NCBI GenBank assembly: GCA_030063045.1
Contig: JAQSEB010000036.1
Location: 362,019 to 426,018 of the forward strand
From: Pratylenchus scribneri
Lineage: Eukaryota; Nematoda; Chromadorea; Rhabditida; Pratylenchidae
Direction: 5' to 3'
DNA: 64,000 bases
How positions within the stretch are numbered: position 1 is the stretch's first letter; each line of letters begins with the position of its first letter. Below are positions 28,561 through 38,513 of this stretch, piece by piece. The notes under the pieces are model-generated. The model was not told where the DNA came from. It did not search any database and saw nothing but the letters and a program-made list of their open reading frames with translations. A program made the position numbers and the translations under genes.

Positions 28561-28981
28561 GGAATGCATTATGCAAATTTAAAAAAAAAAAGAAGAAAGA
28601 AAAAGAAAAAAAAAAAAGAAAAAAATAATAATAATAAAAAGAAAAAAATGAACCTAATTAAGGAAAAAGAGACTAAACAAGTCCAATAAGGCTAACAACG
28701 GAGTTTAGCGTTGAAGAAGAGGCTCAGAGCCCAAAAAACCAAACAAAGAATTTCTTTTGTCATTAAGACGAAAGCAGAATCGTATTTGCTAGTTGGAACA
28801 AACTCACTTCGAGTCCAGCTCAACGTCTTCGGATGAAAATTGGTAAAGAACAGAAAACGCCTATAAGGAAAGGTGAGGCAGGGCTTGGCCCAAAAAACAA
28901 AAATTTTTTTTTCACAACGTCGAAAGATGAAAATTCCAAAACCCCAAAGCTCGGGGGCCGAGCTTAATGTTGGGGGGAAGG
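28561..28981 (+). other. 3' untranslated region and polypurine tract
   Basis: An A-rich stretch (28580-28660) is followed by several small palindromes: GGCTC-A-GAGCC near 28720, GGGC-TT-GGCCC near 28882 and GCTCGG-GGG-CCGAGC near 28950. The region ends in AATGTTGGGGGGAAGG (28966-28981), the polypurine tract touching the 3' LTR. No gene seen. Confidence 0.65.
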
Positions 28982-30762
28982 TGTAAAGGATGGGTGATGT
29001 TGGGCGAAGCCCAACAACCAACCCAAACATCCCAAAAACATTTCTTCCCAATTTCCAAATAAAATTCCAAAGACCCAAAGAGAAAGGGCCGACGCAATAA
29101 GCGAATAAAAGGGAAACGCCGCATGATGAGAACATGGGCGGGAAGAGATAGCCAGGCAGAAAAGGCCTTCTATCTTCAGCACTGCGAAAGGGCAGAGCAA
29201 AAGATGAGAGCAAGCGGCCATTGTGAATGGACGCTTGGGCAAATCAATCATCGCACACATTAAGTGAAGGAAAACTTGACTCACTCACCCAAAAAGGGAA
29301 AATTGATGACTAAATAAATCCCCGACCGCAGTGGTGGGGAGGACCCTATTTAAGGATGAGGTGAGGTGAGGCAAAGCAGACTCCCAGTCTCAGTCTTCCC
29401 AAAATTGAGCGTGAATTCCAGCAAATTATTAAAGCAAAATTGCTAAAATAAAAGCTATTCAACAACAACCCATACCAATCATGATCGTCCAACAACAACA
29501 AACAGAAACTACAACAATGGCCGAATTGGTGCCGGAATTGGGCGAAATGCTTGGACAACAGCAATGTGCCAACAATGCAAACAAAATCGGGCGCGGAAGT
29601 AGCCAGTCGGAGGTTGCCGGAATGCATGCCGATGGAGGCCATTCTTTGGAGGTTGCCGGAATGCATGCCATTGAATGCCGCGGACTCCGAGGATTTGCTG
29701 GAAACACATTGGAACGAGCCGAGCGGATGGCCAAGTGCGGGGCACTGGTCAATAGCCAAAAACAACGGAATTCACCCAATCAGGGAAACTCATCAAGAAA
29801 AGTCGCTACCCGGAATGGGGCGCCATCGGTTTAAACACCGCCCGGTCGAAGTGGGATCGGTGGGGCCTTATAACAAGGTACCGTTCGGGATCATTGATCG
29901 CCGTAAAACTCCAATCAAGTTTGAGAATGGTTTGGAACCATCCATTCACATGGAACGCCGAGAGGCCGGCGAGAATAAAGGTCAACGGCCAATGGCTGAG
30001 AACATGAAGAGTGCAGAAATGAAAGGAACCCGAATGGGAATTGAAATTGGCAATTATAAGGGAGTAAGCCACCCTGTCCCAATTTCCCACAAGAGCCCCA
30101 GCTCGAATAAAACCCATATGGGGAGAAGAATGAGCCAAGACGAAGTTGAAAGCCTGAGCTTTACTGAAAAGGATTCAGAGAATAAATATGGCCAAAACCA
30201 AGGAGCAATCCAGAACAGAAAGATTGTACGGCTGAAAGCTGAAGAGGAGGAGATGTGGCCAAACGAAGGGGTCGCCCTGAAGAATACGAATTTACGGCCC
30301 AGTGCTGAAAATAAGCTGAACGAAAGCGAAAGCTTGAACTCCACAAGCTATCGACCTCAATCTAACCCATCGGGGAATCTCCAACCCATCAGGGCAAGTT
30401 ATGATCCATCGACAAATAATCTGGCGAACGGGGCCCAGGGACGCAGAAACTGTACATTCGACCCATTTACTGGCAAAAAGGTAGCGCAAAACGTCCGAAT
30501 GGATGAAGGGCGGGTAATGATGTCAAGATCAAGCCCAGATAATCAATCACGTCAAGATGATGATGAAAGCACGGGATTAAGCCCGAAAATACAATTAGCC
30601 ATCGAGAGAGAAGCCATAGAACGAATGGTGACTCAGCAAATGAGAACAAGCCCAGGTCTGGAGGCGGGTAACCGTCAAGGACATGAGGTCGAACGGTGCC
30701 GGGGTTCAAATAAATTGGTGTCCCCAGTTCCCAATGTTGGACTAAAACACACAATTTTTACT
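28982..30762 (+). repeat. 3' LTR of the giant element
   Basis: Second 1781-bp copy. It carries the LTR-encoded frame (ATG 29575 to a stop at 30775, in flanking DNA) but no downstream Gag, so only the 5' copy can make the long protein. Followed by CTAG. Confidence 0.93.
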
Positions 30763-30859
30763 CTAGCCAATGTTTAATTGCTTCAATAAGGAGGGGGGTC
30801 AAGTCAATGTACTAAAGAAAAATTAAATTTATTTAGATTATTTTTAAATAAATTTTTAC

Positions 30860-30998
30860 CTAAAAAATCGCCAAATGGCATAATCAAATCAATCACAAAA
30901 TTATATTGCTTGTCGGTTGGATTATGGATTGTTTGGTGCTGGACCACGGCATTATAACGAACAACTTTGTGGAATAAAAAATTAATTTTAGTATTCAT
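30860..30998 (-). CDS. possible first exon of a host gene
   Basis: The minus-strand ATG at 30998 opens 46 codons (MNTKINFLFHKVVRYNAV...) up to a GTAAAA donor at 30859. It could belong with the exons left of the giant element (267-523), which would place the 29.7-kb insertion inside that gene. I could not find an in-phase connecting exon. No family recognised. Confidence 0.3.
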
Positions 30999-31152
30999 AA
31001 TTTTGGGTAAAAATTTTTTTTACTTTTTACATTTTATTATTATTATTATAATTTGTCGAAAAAATATTATAATTAAATTGTTGAGAAAGAGTACATAATG
31101 GTAAAATAATTTTTCATTATTGGTTCAAAGGTTACATTCTACATTAGATTAA

Positions 31153-31372
31153 ATTATACATCAATCGACACGCTTCGACGACCAGAGGCTAAATCTGCCA
31201 TCCGTTTCATATAAAACTCAAAATAAAAAAAATTATGGCCATTTTAGACACGTGGGTCATCTTTATACCATACGAAATTTTAAATGGACATCTTTTTTAG
31301 CTTTGGGTATTATGTTAAAAAATGGCAGATTTATACTCTGCTCGTTGTGGCGCGTCGATTGTTGTATTATAT
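31153..31372. mobile_element. short fold-back element
   Basis: Inverted arms: AATCGACACGC and AAATCTGCCAT on the left match the reverse complement of the right arm (ATGGCAGATTTATA, GCGTCGATTG). The arms are about 40-50 bp and imperfect, with an AT-rich core. No convincing target duplication, so the ends are approximate. Confidence 0.45.
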
Positions 31373-31592
31373 GACCCAAAATACCAAAGATCAATTTTTT
31401 TCGGTACCGGTTTGTAAACCTATACTAGTTCAACCAATAAAGATAATGTAAAACTAATCCCAAATTCGGATTCCTCATTATTGAAAATACCAAAATAAAG
31501 GTTTTAAGCGAAAAATAATATCAAAAAAAAAATTTTGGAAAAAATGTGTGGTTTTTGGAAAAAAAATTTGTGGAACAAAGTCAATTAATTAC

Positions 31593-31738
31593 CATTTGTT
31601 TTACGAATTAGGACCAACCAAATATTTTGGAGAGAAAAGATTTGAGAGCCAGCATCTTTGCACCGCGCGCATAATCCACAGCTCAAATTGTTTGTTGTGA
31701 TGCAATCCTCCGAGCATAGTTTCCTTCTCATCCTTGGC
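31593..31738 (-). CDS. possible Cys-rich exon
   Basis: The segment has a minus-strand acceptor (CTACAAAG) at 31739 and a GTAATT donor at 31592. One frame reads LCSEDC...LSCGLCARCKDAG, with six cysteines in 27 residues. It lies downstream of, and on the same strand as, the split Cys-containing gene at 32099-32764 and may be a later exon of it. A second open frame over the same block makes the phase uncertain. Confidence 0.3.
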
Positions 31739-32098
31739 CTTTGTAGCAGAAAAAAAGGCTGAAAATTGTTCAAATATTTAGCAGATTTTTCCGTTTTTAT
31801 GTTTTTTGCCGAAATGTAAAATGTTTTTTGTATTTTTTCCAAAAAATTTTATATTTCGTTTACTAAAAAACTTGGAAAATTTTAGCAAAAATATTATTCT
31901 TTCTGGAAAATATTTACAAAAAATATTCAACAAAATGTTTTACACTTTCCGGAAAATGTTGCTTTTAATTCTTTCCGAAAAATATTTAAAAAAAATATTC
32001 GTCAAAATGTTTTTAAATCTTTTAAGAAAATATTTTATTTTCCAAAAATATCGGCCAAAATATGTTTTTTTTGGTAATTTAAATCTTCAAATTTTCCC

Positions 32099-32764
32099 TC
32101 ATTCTCCGTTTTGGCCACCGGCGCAAAATTCATATTCCTGGGGGAAGATCACCAAGCTGTTGTGGTGCATATGATAGTTAGCCTGGCACCCCATGCATTG
32201 GTTCATTCGGTTGTAGTTAATGATCACGATGGCGGTGCCCGTGCGAGGACAATTCAGTAAATAGACAAAGGACGATGCAAATGTGGGCGATTCCTAAAAT
32301 GATGCAAATGTGCATGTTTTCGACTATAATAAATCATAAACTAGTTTTAGACCCTACAAACCTTAAACCAATTTGTAGATCTCCTAAAGACGCATCGATT
32401 GGTATATAATTTGTCATGGTTTGGCCAAAAAATAAATTGGTGTTAAACCATTTTTCCAGTTTTTGGTTTTAAACTCTTTTATTTTGGGCCAAACCATAAC
32501 AAATTATATATTAATCGATGCGTCTTTATGAGATCTACAAAATGGTATAAGGTTTGTAGGGTCTAAAAAGATTTTATAATTTATCATAGTCGAAAATATG
32601 CACATTTGCACCATTTTAGGAATTGCCCACATTTGCATTGTTTAGGAATTGTCCTAGCACTGGCGGTGCCATTTGTGAGCGGGAATGATCCATCGATGGA
32701 AGCAGAGACATCGGCAACGAAGCATTGTTGAAATAGGATGAAGGCAAAAAGGAAAATCGTTTTG
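32099..32764 (-). pseudogene. secreted Cys-containing host gene split by a MITE
   Basis: Minus strand. Upstream part 32764-32663 has an acceptor GAATTAG before it and reads a hydrophobic leader (IFLFAFILFQQCFVADVSA) like a signal peptide, then SIDGSFPLTNG. Downstream part 32239-32099 reads IVIINYNRMNQCMGC, then HMHHNSLVIF and EYEFCAGG, to a TGA. The two parts are in phase with each other when the element between them and one copy of its target duplication are ignored, so the coding sequence was whole before the insertion. A small 5' exon with the ATG must lie further upstream. No family recognised. A CxxC and a His cluster could bind metal. Confidence 0.55.
32240..32662. mobile_element. hAT-like fold-back MITE inside a coding exon
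   Basis: The ends are inverted (GTGCGAGGACAATTC left; GAATTGTCCTAGCAC right) and the whole 423 bp folds back on itself, including a repeated ATGCAAATGTG/CACATTTGCAT block. GCGGTGCC flanks both sides (32232-32239 and 32663-32670), extendable to GGCGGTGCC. An 8-bp duplication is characteristic of hAT transposons. Non-coding. The core is shared with the element at 540-893. Confidence 0.75.
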
Positions 32765-34325
32765 CTAATTCATATTTTTAGAAAGAGAGAAATTAATAAG
32801 GAAGGAAAATGAATTTGGTTGAAGGGAATTGGCCAATTTAAATTGGGACCTATAATTATGGAGGCAAAGATGTAAAATAATTTGGGCCTCCAACCATGAC
32901 GAATGAGAGGATGGTTTGGCTGGCCAAAATGTGGGCATTGGATATTCCCCAAAATAAGGAGAGTTCACTGAATGGACCAAAAAAGGAAAGAGGAAATGGG
33001 TTGTCCCTATAAGGGAGGGGGGGAGGGTTAATGAAGGGCAAAAATGACTCGGATGAAATAGTGCTTTAACCGCCCAAAATGATTACTCATTGGTGGACCA
33101 AAAATGGTAATTTTTTTTGCCAAAAATTATTTGGATGGGAACGGATAAAATGAACTTTGAATTGTATGATTCGATCGAAATTGCTTTATTTATAATTAAT
33201 GGATGGGGGAATTGTGAAGGAGTGAATTCTGCATTGGAATTGGAATAAATTTATGTGAAAGAAATGAAATAATTAATTTTTATTGGATTGCTTCCATTCC
33301 CCCGTCACAATTTGTTCAAATTCAAACCATTCAAATTTATTGGGAAAATGGATGAAATGATAAAATCTCACTCCAAATAGGTGAAATTGATTGAAAATGA
33401 ATGTGAATCAGCAGCCAAAAAGTGTGATGTAAAATTGATGAGGAAAAAAATAGGCAGTACTTTGTTCGTGAATTTTATTTTTCCTTTATGGAATGAAATG
33501 AATACAATTTTTCAACAAATTAAAATTGATTTTGAGATTTGAATTTTAAGCAAATTCTTTGAAAGAAGAAATAAGAATACTTGGATTTCTATGAGAGGGG
33601 TGTCATTGGTCATTCCAAAAGAAAATATTAAAATGAAATTACCGGCCAAAAAGGCCGAAATAATAGACCGTATCTTGTTAATAAACTAAGTAAAAATTTT
33701 TGTATGATATTAAAAAATTTTATCACCCTATATAATCAATATAGCCCCCCCCCTCGAATCTACAAAAGTCTATGTGCCCATTCATATTTCTAAAAATAAA
33801 TCAAACAATGGGAAAGGGGAGGGGGTGAACAATATGAGAAAGAGCAAAACGAGGAAATTATTTTATTATAATTATTACTTATTATTTTTTGGGATAAATA
33901 AAAATGCAAAATTATCAATAGAACGGAAATCGGCAGATTGATTGAATTAAAAATTTTATTTTTTTAATTTAAGAATGAAAATATTTCCCTAAGGTAATTT
34001 TTTGTATCTAAAAAATTTTTCCAATTTTAATCTTGAATCAGAATAGTTGATCTTCCAGAGTAAACAAAAAATGATTTAATTTTTTGAGATATTGTCATTA
34101 TTAAATATTTCCCATTCCCATTCACTCTAAATGCCAATTTTATTAAATTGAAAAGAATGCTGAAATAAAAAAGAGGCAAATTTCTGTAAACGTTTGCCAT
34201 TCTTTTTTATGATATTTGGTCATCCAAATTTTCATTCCTCAATTAAAAATGCCTTTTTCATACTTAATTTAAAATCAACTTGATTGAATTCAGATAAAAA
34301 AATTTATTTATTTGAAAAAATCAAA
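32765..34325. other. AT-rich intergenic DNA
   Basis: I see no gene, RNA or transposon boundary here. The small 5' exon of the gene at 32099-32764 should lie in its first part. A C-rich run (CCCCCCCCTCG near 33747) and G-rich blocks near 33020 and 33823 stand out from the AT background. Confidence 0.4.
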
Positions 34326-34616
34326 ATGACTGAACAAGTTCAACAAAAATTTATTAAACAATGGAATGAAATTTGCAAAACCGAAGAGGAGATTTCAGCG
34401 AGAAAGCGCAAAATAATTAAGGAAATGAACATTGAGGAGAATAAAGGGAAAGAGGAAATGGCCATAAAGAAGCAAAAAATGTTGGATGAAATTATGAAGG
34501 AAATGGTCAAAAAGGATGAGGAAAATGTCAAATTGAAAAAGAATAATCGGTCTCTGAAATTAAAAATGGCAAAAATTGAGTCGGATCTGAAAGCGGTTAA
34601 TTCATTTTTAAAATAA
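34326..34616 (+). CDS. small coiled-coil protein
   Basis: 96 codons from ATG 34326 (context AAAATGACTG) to TAA. Almost the whole protein is K/E-rich with heptad-like spacing (KIIKEMN, MAIKKQKMLDEIMKEMVKK), a predicted single coiled coil. An earlier in-phase ATG at 34284 adds 14 residues. The composition resembles the N-terminal coiled coil of the SPRY gene at 42807-43226, so it may be an exon or remnant of a related gene. No catalytic motif. Confidence 0.45.
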   Translation: MTEQVQQKFIKQWNEICKTEEEISARKRKIIKEMNIEENKGKEEMAIKKQKMLDEIMKEMVKKDEENVKLKKNNRSLKLKMAKIESDLKAVNSFLK

Positions 34617-35209
34617 TTTACATTAATATTTGATTTTATTATAGCAAAATTTGTCCAAATTAATTATAAAGAAAACTGCTAATTGATTTTATAATATTTA
34701 TATACAAGCTTCCAAAATATTTATCGGTATTTTACATTTGAGCAACATTGAATTCAAGAAAGATGGCATAAAAACGTCCACTCAGCCAATAAATCGCCAA
34801 GTCTAGAGAATAAGTAGCATTGACGAAGATCTCTATTTTTTATTTGAATTTTTTAGTAGAAAATGCGCGGAGAAAAAGTTGTCAAAAACCATGGAGGAAA
34901 TGGCTTTTCAAAGTTTTGATGTGACTAGATAATATGCAATACACAAAAACAATAATTTATGACCCTAAAAATGGTCTCATTGGTGAATAAAATTTCCTAA
35001 AATTTTTTCTCAATTTTTTTTTATTTTATTTCTTAAATAATCAATGAAATTATTTTTTTGGTTAATAATTTAATCCAGGCAATAAAGGAAATTATTTATT
35101 AATTAATGATTATATGAATAGTTAGATTGTTTTCGATGATTTTTTCATATTTAAATAATTATTTTCCTAGAGCGATTAATAAAAAATTAAAATATGTATC
35201 GCTGCTGAC
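34617..35209. other. AT-rich DNA without visible features
   Basis: No supported gene, repeat or RNA. It ends at the target duplication CTGCTGAC (35202-35209) of the next element. Confidence 0.4.
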
Positions 35210-35977
35210 CAGTGTTGCACAAAACGTCCTCGTCTTCGTCCGTCCTCTCGTCTCGTCCTCGTCTTTGCCTTAAAAGGACGGACGAGAGGACGGACGAGCG
35301 AAAATGAAAAAATAGGGGACGGACGAGAGGACGGACGAGCAAAAATGAAAAAATTAAAGTACGGACGAGAGGACGGACGAGAGAAAATTAAAAAATAAAG
35401 GACGGACGAGAGGACGGACGAGCGATAAAAGAAAGGACGAGACGACAGAAAAAAGCAAAAAAGGCAGGCAATAGGCAAAAGAAAATCATTAAAAATTCAT
35501 TCCCTCTTGCCTCTTCCATTCCAATTTCCTCCTCCTTCTCCTTCCTCCCACTGGCTGTTGCTGCTTGCGGCTCTGCCTCTGCGGCTGCGCTCTGCCTCTG
35601 CCCTAGCTTCCAAATTCCAATTATTTCACATCACATCCATAATTTGCATTAACTTTATTATATTATTGCCCAATATTTAGCTATTCCAATTTACATGAAT
35701 AAATTTTATTTTCTTTTTTTATGCATTTTTGAAATTTTAAAAATTTATTGAAAGACGAGAAATGACGAGAACGGGACGAGAGGACGGACGAGAGAAAATG
35801 AAAAAATAAAGGACGGACGAGAGGACGGACGAGGGAACAATAAAAAAAATAAGGACGGACGAGAGGACGGACGAGGTCACATAAAAAAAAATAGGACGGA
35901 CGAGAGGACGGACGAGCGAAAATTAAAAAATAGGGGACGGACGAGAGGACGGACGTCTCAAATTTTGTGCAACACTG
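35210..35977. mobile_element. hAT-type MITE carrying a GGACGGACGAG satellite
   Basis: Terminal inverted repeats CAGTGTTGCACAAAA (35210-35224) and TTTTGTGCAACACTG (35963-35977) are flanked by the 8-bp duplication CTGCTGAC (35202-35209 and 35978-35985). Both are diagnostic of hAT elements. The interior has two inverted GGACGGACGAG arrays of about 39-bp units separated by roughly 280 bp of unrelated, CT-rich DNA. No transposase, so it depends on an autonomous hAT elsewhere. Confidence 0.85.
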
Positions 35978-36023
35978 CTGCTGACCATCATTATCTTTTA
36001 TTTTCTTCATTCTCTTTCCTCAT

Positions 36024-36540
36024 TCATACATCGGCGAATATAATAAAGAATGTTGTCGGAGACGAAAATGAAACGTCGTAGTAATGTTTAATTTTACGAA
36101 CATTAAGAAATTGGTCAATTGCAATAGCTTTAATTTGCACGGGTAAATAGCATATATAGGCCGAATCAATTTCAATTCCCTTACGGATAAGTTCAAATTT
36201 GCAATTATGGCAGTTTTCGCTAGTTCCAGTAAACGCATGTCCACCATATTTGCTAACCTCGAGAAATTTTTCCTTAAAATATTACATTTTAATATTTTTA
36301 ATTTTTAAAATAATAATTATTATAATTTACCTGTAATTTGGAATATATTGCAAAAGTTCCATCAGAATTTGCGTGAAATTGAAATAAAGATGATAAATTT
36401 GGTTCATTTCCCACAATCAAATGGTGATCAAAGGTTGCATGCAAATACAAATTGGTTTTGTTATCATATTCATAATTAGAATTGTATAATAAATAAAAAT
36501 TTGCTCTATTTGATGAAGGAAAATATTTTCTATAATATTG
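36024..36540 (-). CDS. exons of an unrecognised gene (beta-rich domain)
   Basis: Minus strand. An exon from about 36540 down to 36331 (NLYLHATFDHHLIVGNEPN, then LFQFHANSDGTFAIYSKLQ) is followed by a GTAAAT...TTTTAAG intron of 58 nt and an exon 36272-36024 (EKFLEVSKYGG, then CHNCKFELIRKG) ending in TGA. It may be the 3' end of the coiled-coil gene at 37598-38513, but I could not place the joining acceptor in phase. The strand pattern suggests a beta-trefoil-like fold, with no firm family. Confidence 0.45.
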
Positions 36541-36559
36541 TTGAGTTTATAAAATTTTT

Positions 36560-37190
36560 ATTTTTATACCCGAACTAGCCCCTGCGGGGCTCTCTTGCCT
36601 TGAGATATATGGATCTATGCTTGGGACACTTCGTTTTTGGAATCCCTGCGGGATTTCACTGAGTCTAGCCAAATTAGACTATTTGAATGTCTCGGAGGGA
36701 AGTGATCTATTTTCAAAGGGATTTGATCCATCTTCGCCCCTTCGGGGCTCAGGGGGTTTATTTCCATCTTCGCCCCTTCGGGGCTCAGGGGGGTTATTTC
36801 CATCTTCGCCCCTTCGGGGCTCAGGGGGTTTATCTCCATCTTCGCCCCTTCGGGGCTCAGGGGGGTTATCTCCACCTTCGCCCCTTCGGGGCTCAGTGGG
36901 TTTGTTTCCATCTTCGCCCCTACGGGGCTCAGGGGGAGGCTTCGGCCATTTTCCCACCTTAATCCAAACATTTTGACCCTTAATCCGGCTTAATCCCTCT
37001 TAATCCCCCTTTATCCGGCTATATCCAGCCCAGCTACCGGGCCTTCGGCCCGGCCCACGTGCCTTCGGCCCGGCCCACGTGCCTTCGGCACGCTCCCCCT
37101 TCACTTCCGGCCCATTTCCCACCTTAATCCGCCCATTTTGACCCTTAATCCCTCTTAATCCCCCTTTATCCCGCTTTATCTCGCGCATCT
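36560..37190. repeat. GC-rich hairpin minisatellites
   Basis: Six to seven copies of a 36-bp unit (36726-36945) contain the palindrome GCCCCTTCGGGGC, followed by a block with GGGCCTTCGGCCC and GTGCCTTCGGC hairpins (37030-37100). Adjacent sequence repeats 'TTAATCC' runs. Each unit can form a 5-bp stem with a TTC or TTCG loop. The array stays open in several frames on both strands because of its composition; I do not treat these as genes. Confidence 0.7.
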
Positions 37191-37254
37191 TTAGGTTTCA
37201 TTCAAAAAGGATATCATATTCGGAATCCCCGACCTCGAATACCCCATAAATGAC

Positions 37255-37485
37255 TATTTTTATGAAAATTTTGAAAAAACCGCGGAGCGGTTTACACCGC
37301 GGTAACTCGCGCACCGCTTCGCGGATCTCGATAAAAGTTTCATATTCGGCTTCGCCGACCTCGATTACCCATTCCCCAGTGTTTATCTCGAAAAAAATTT
37401 TTTGAAAAGAGAAGGGTCCCCCCTATGGGTCTCAAAAAAACCGTTTTCCGCGCGGAGCTCCGCGCGGAGTGAAAATTTTGGAAAA
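37255..37485. repeat. cluster of GC palindromes
   Basis: Short inverted repeats in otherwise AT-rich DNA: CCGCGGAGCGG with CCGCGG, GGCTTCGCC, and CCGCGCGGAGCTCCGCGCGG (37447-37466). They resemble the hairpins of the preceding minisatellite and may be its degenerate edge. Confidence 0.5.
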
Positions 37486-37597
37486 GTCAGATTTTTCTAC
37501 AAATCTACACAAGGTCAAGATATGGTTTGCACCAAACCGTTTGTCGATTGGACCATTTTGAAGAGAGTTCTAGGTTAGAGAAGCCGTATCTACCCAC

Positions 37598-38513
37598 CTT
37601 ATTTTCTAGTAATAATAATGAAGATTTCAATGCCTTTTTCAGCAATAAATTTTCCTCTTTATATTTTGTCAAAACTTCCATCAATTTTGCCTGGATATCT
37701 GTTTTGGATTCCAATTTCTTTTCCATGATCTAAAATAGATTATGTTTTTCTATTTAGAGATTTCACATATCATGATTAAATATTTTCATTATTGATATTG
37801 GTCACTTAATTTGAAATATAAATCAGGGCTTCTATCAAAAATTTTTAAAATTTAAAACAAATAGCATCAAAATTCAGACATTTTGGAAAATGTTTTAAAA
37901 TTAATGAAATTTATTTATTCATGTATAAATTCATTTAAAAATCATATTTGTTACTAATATTTTGCAAAAATTTTAAATTATAAATGACCATGCAGAGTAA
38001 AATTTCAATCAAAATTGGTCCCAACAGGAAAAACTAAGAATCAAAATGACCCCCCAACAAAAAAATTTGGGCATTTTTAAGGAAAATATGAACAATTTTA
38101 TAAAAAATCAGATAAAATCAGACATTTCACAAAAATTAGAACAAATCTTTAAAATCAGGACAGATAGAAGCCCTGATATAAATCCAAACATAATAATAAA
38201 ATTTATTTAATTAAAATTCCATTTTTCAAATAAATACCTTTTCCGCTTCATTTTTCGCCTCCAATTCATTTTCACGTTCCTTTAACAATCCCATCAACTT
38301 TTCCACCATAATTTTTGTGCAACAATTATTGTCCGTACCACCAATGGAGCAACTGCAGGAGAAACAAAAATCGGTTATTGCCTCAGATTGGCGCGATGAA
38401 CAAATAATCTCCTCCTCTACTTCCTTCATTGTCGGCGTTTTTGCACATTCTTCATTTACATCATCATTATTTTTGATAGTTTCATTGCATTTTTGTTCAG
38501 GTAATTCATTCAT
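37598..38513 (-). CDS. coiled-coil gene, first two exons
   Basis: Minus strand. Exon 1 is 38513-38238 (92 codons from ATG, donor AAG|GTATTT). Exon 2 is 37729-37598 (44 codons, acceptor TTTTAG, donor AAG|GTGGGT). Both are phase 0. The N-terminal part has a CFSCSCSIGG...CC cluster. From about residue 70 the protein is a K/E/L-rich coiled coil. The 3' exons may be those at 36024-36540. The layout (coil, then a beta domain) parallels the SPRY gene. No function assigned. Confidence 0.5.

Larger units (their letters stand above)
1083..30762 (+). mobile_element. giant Ty3/gypsy-type LTR retrotransposon with helicase module
   Basis: The element is bounded by two 1781-bp direct repeats and a CTAG duplication. 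Subtracting the nested BEL/Pao element (3002-13486) and one copy of its duplication leaves about 19.2 kb, far above the usual 5-8 kb. Order of parts: 5' LTR containing the start of a Gag-like frame, triplicated primer-binding region, Gag-like frames, zinc knuckles and DTG protease, -1 frameshift site, Pol (RT, RNase H, integrase), internal polypurine tract copy, second zinc-knuckle protein, SF1 helicase, polypurine tract, 3' LTR. The Gypsy assignment rests on the order RT-RNase H-integrase, YVDD, and the HHCC plus DDE integrase. By eye the LTRs differ at about two sites (near 1118 and 1210), so the insertion is young. Confidence 0.93.

Noticed and set aside
31806..32174. 122-codon F/K-rich plus-strand frame
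   Set aside because: Low-complexity A/T sequence, overlapping the exon of the minus-strand Cys-containing gene, which has better support.
36615..36976. Pro/Gly/Arg-rich frames on both strands
   Set aside because: Products of the 36-bp hairpin minisatellite, open in four frames at once.
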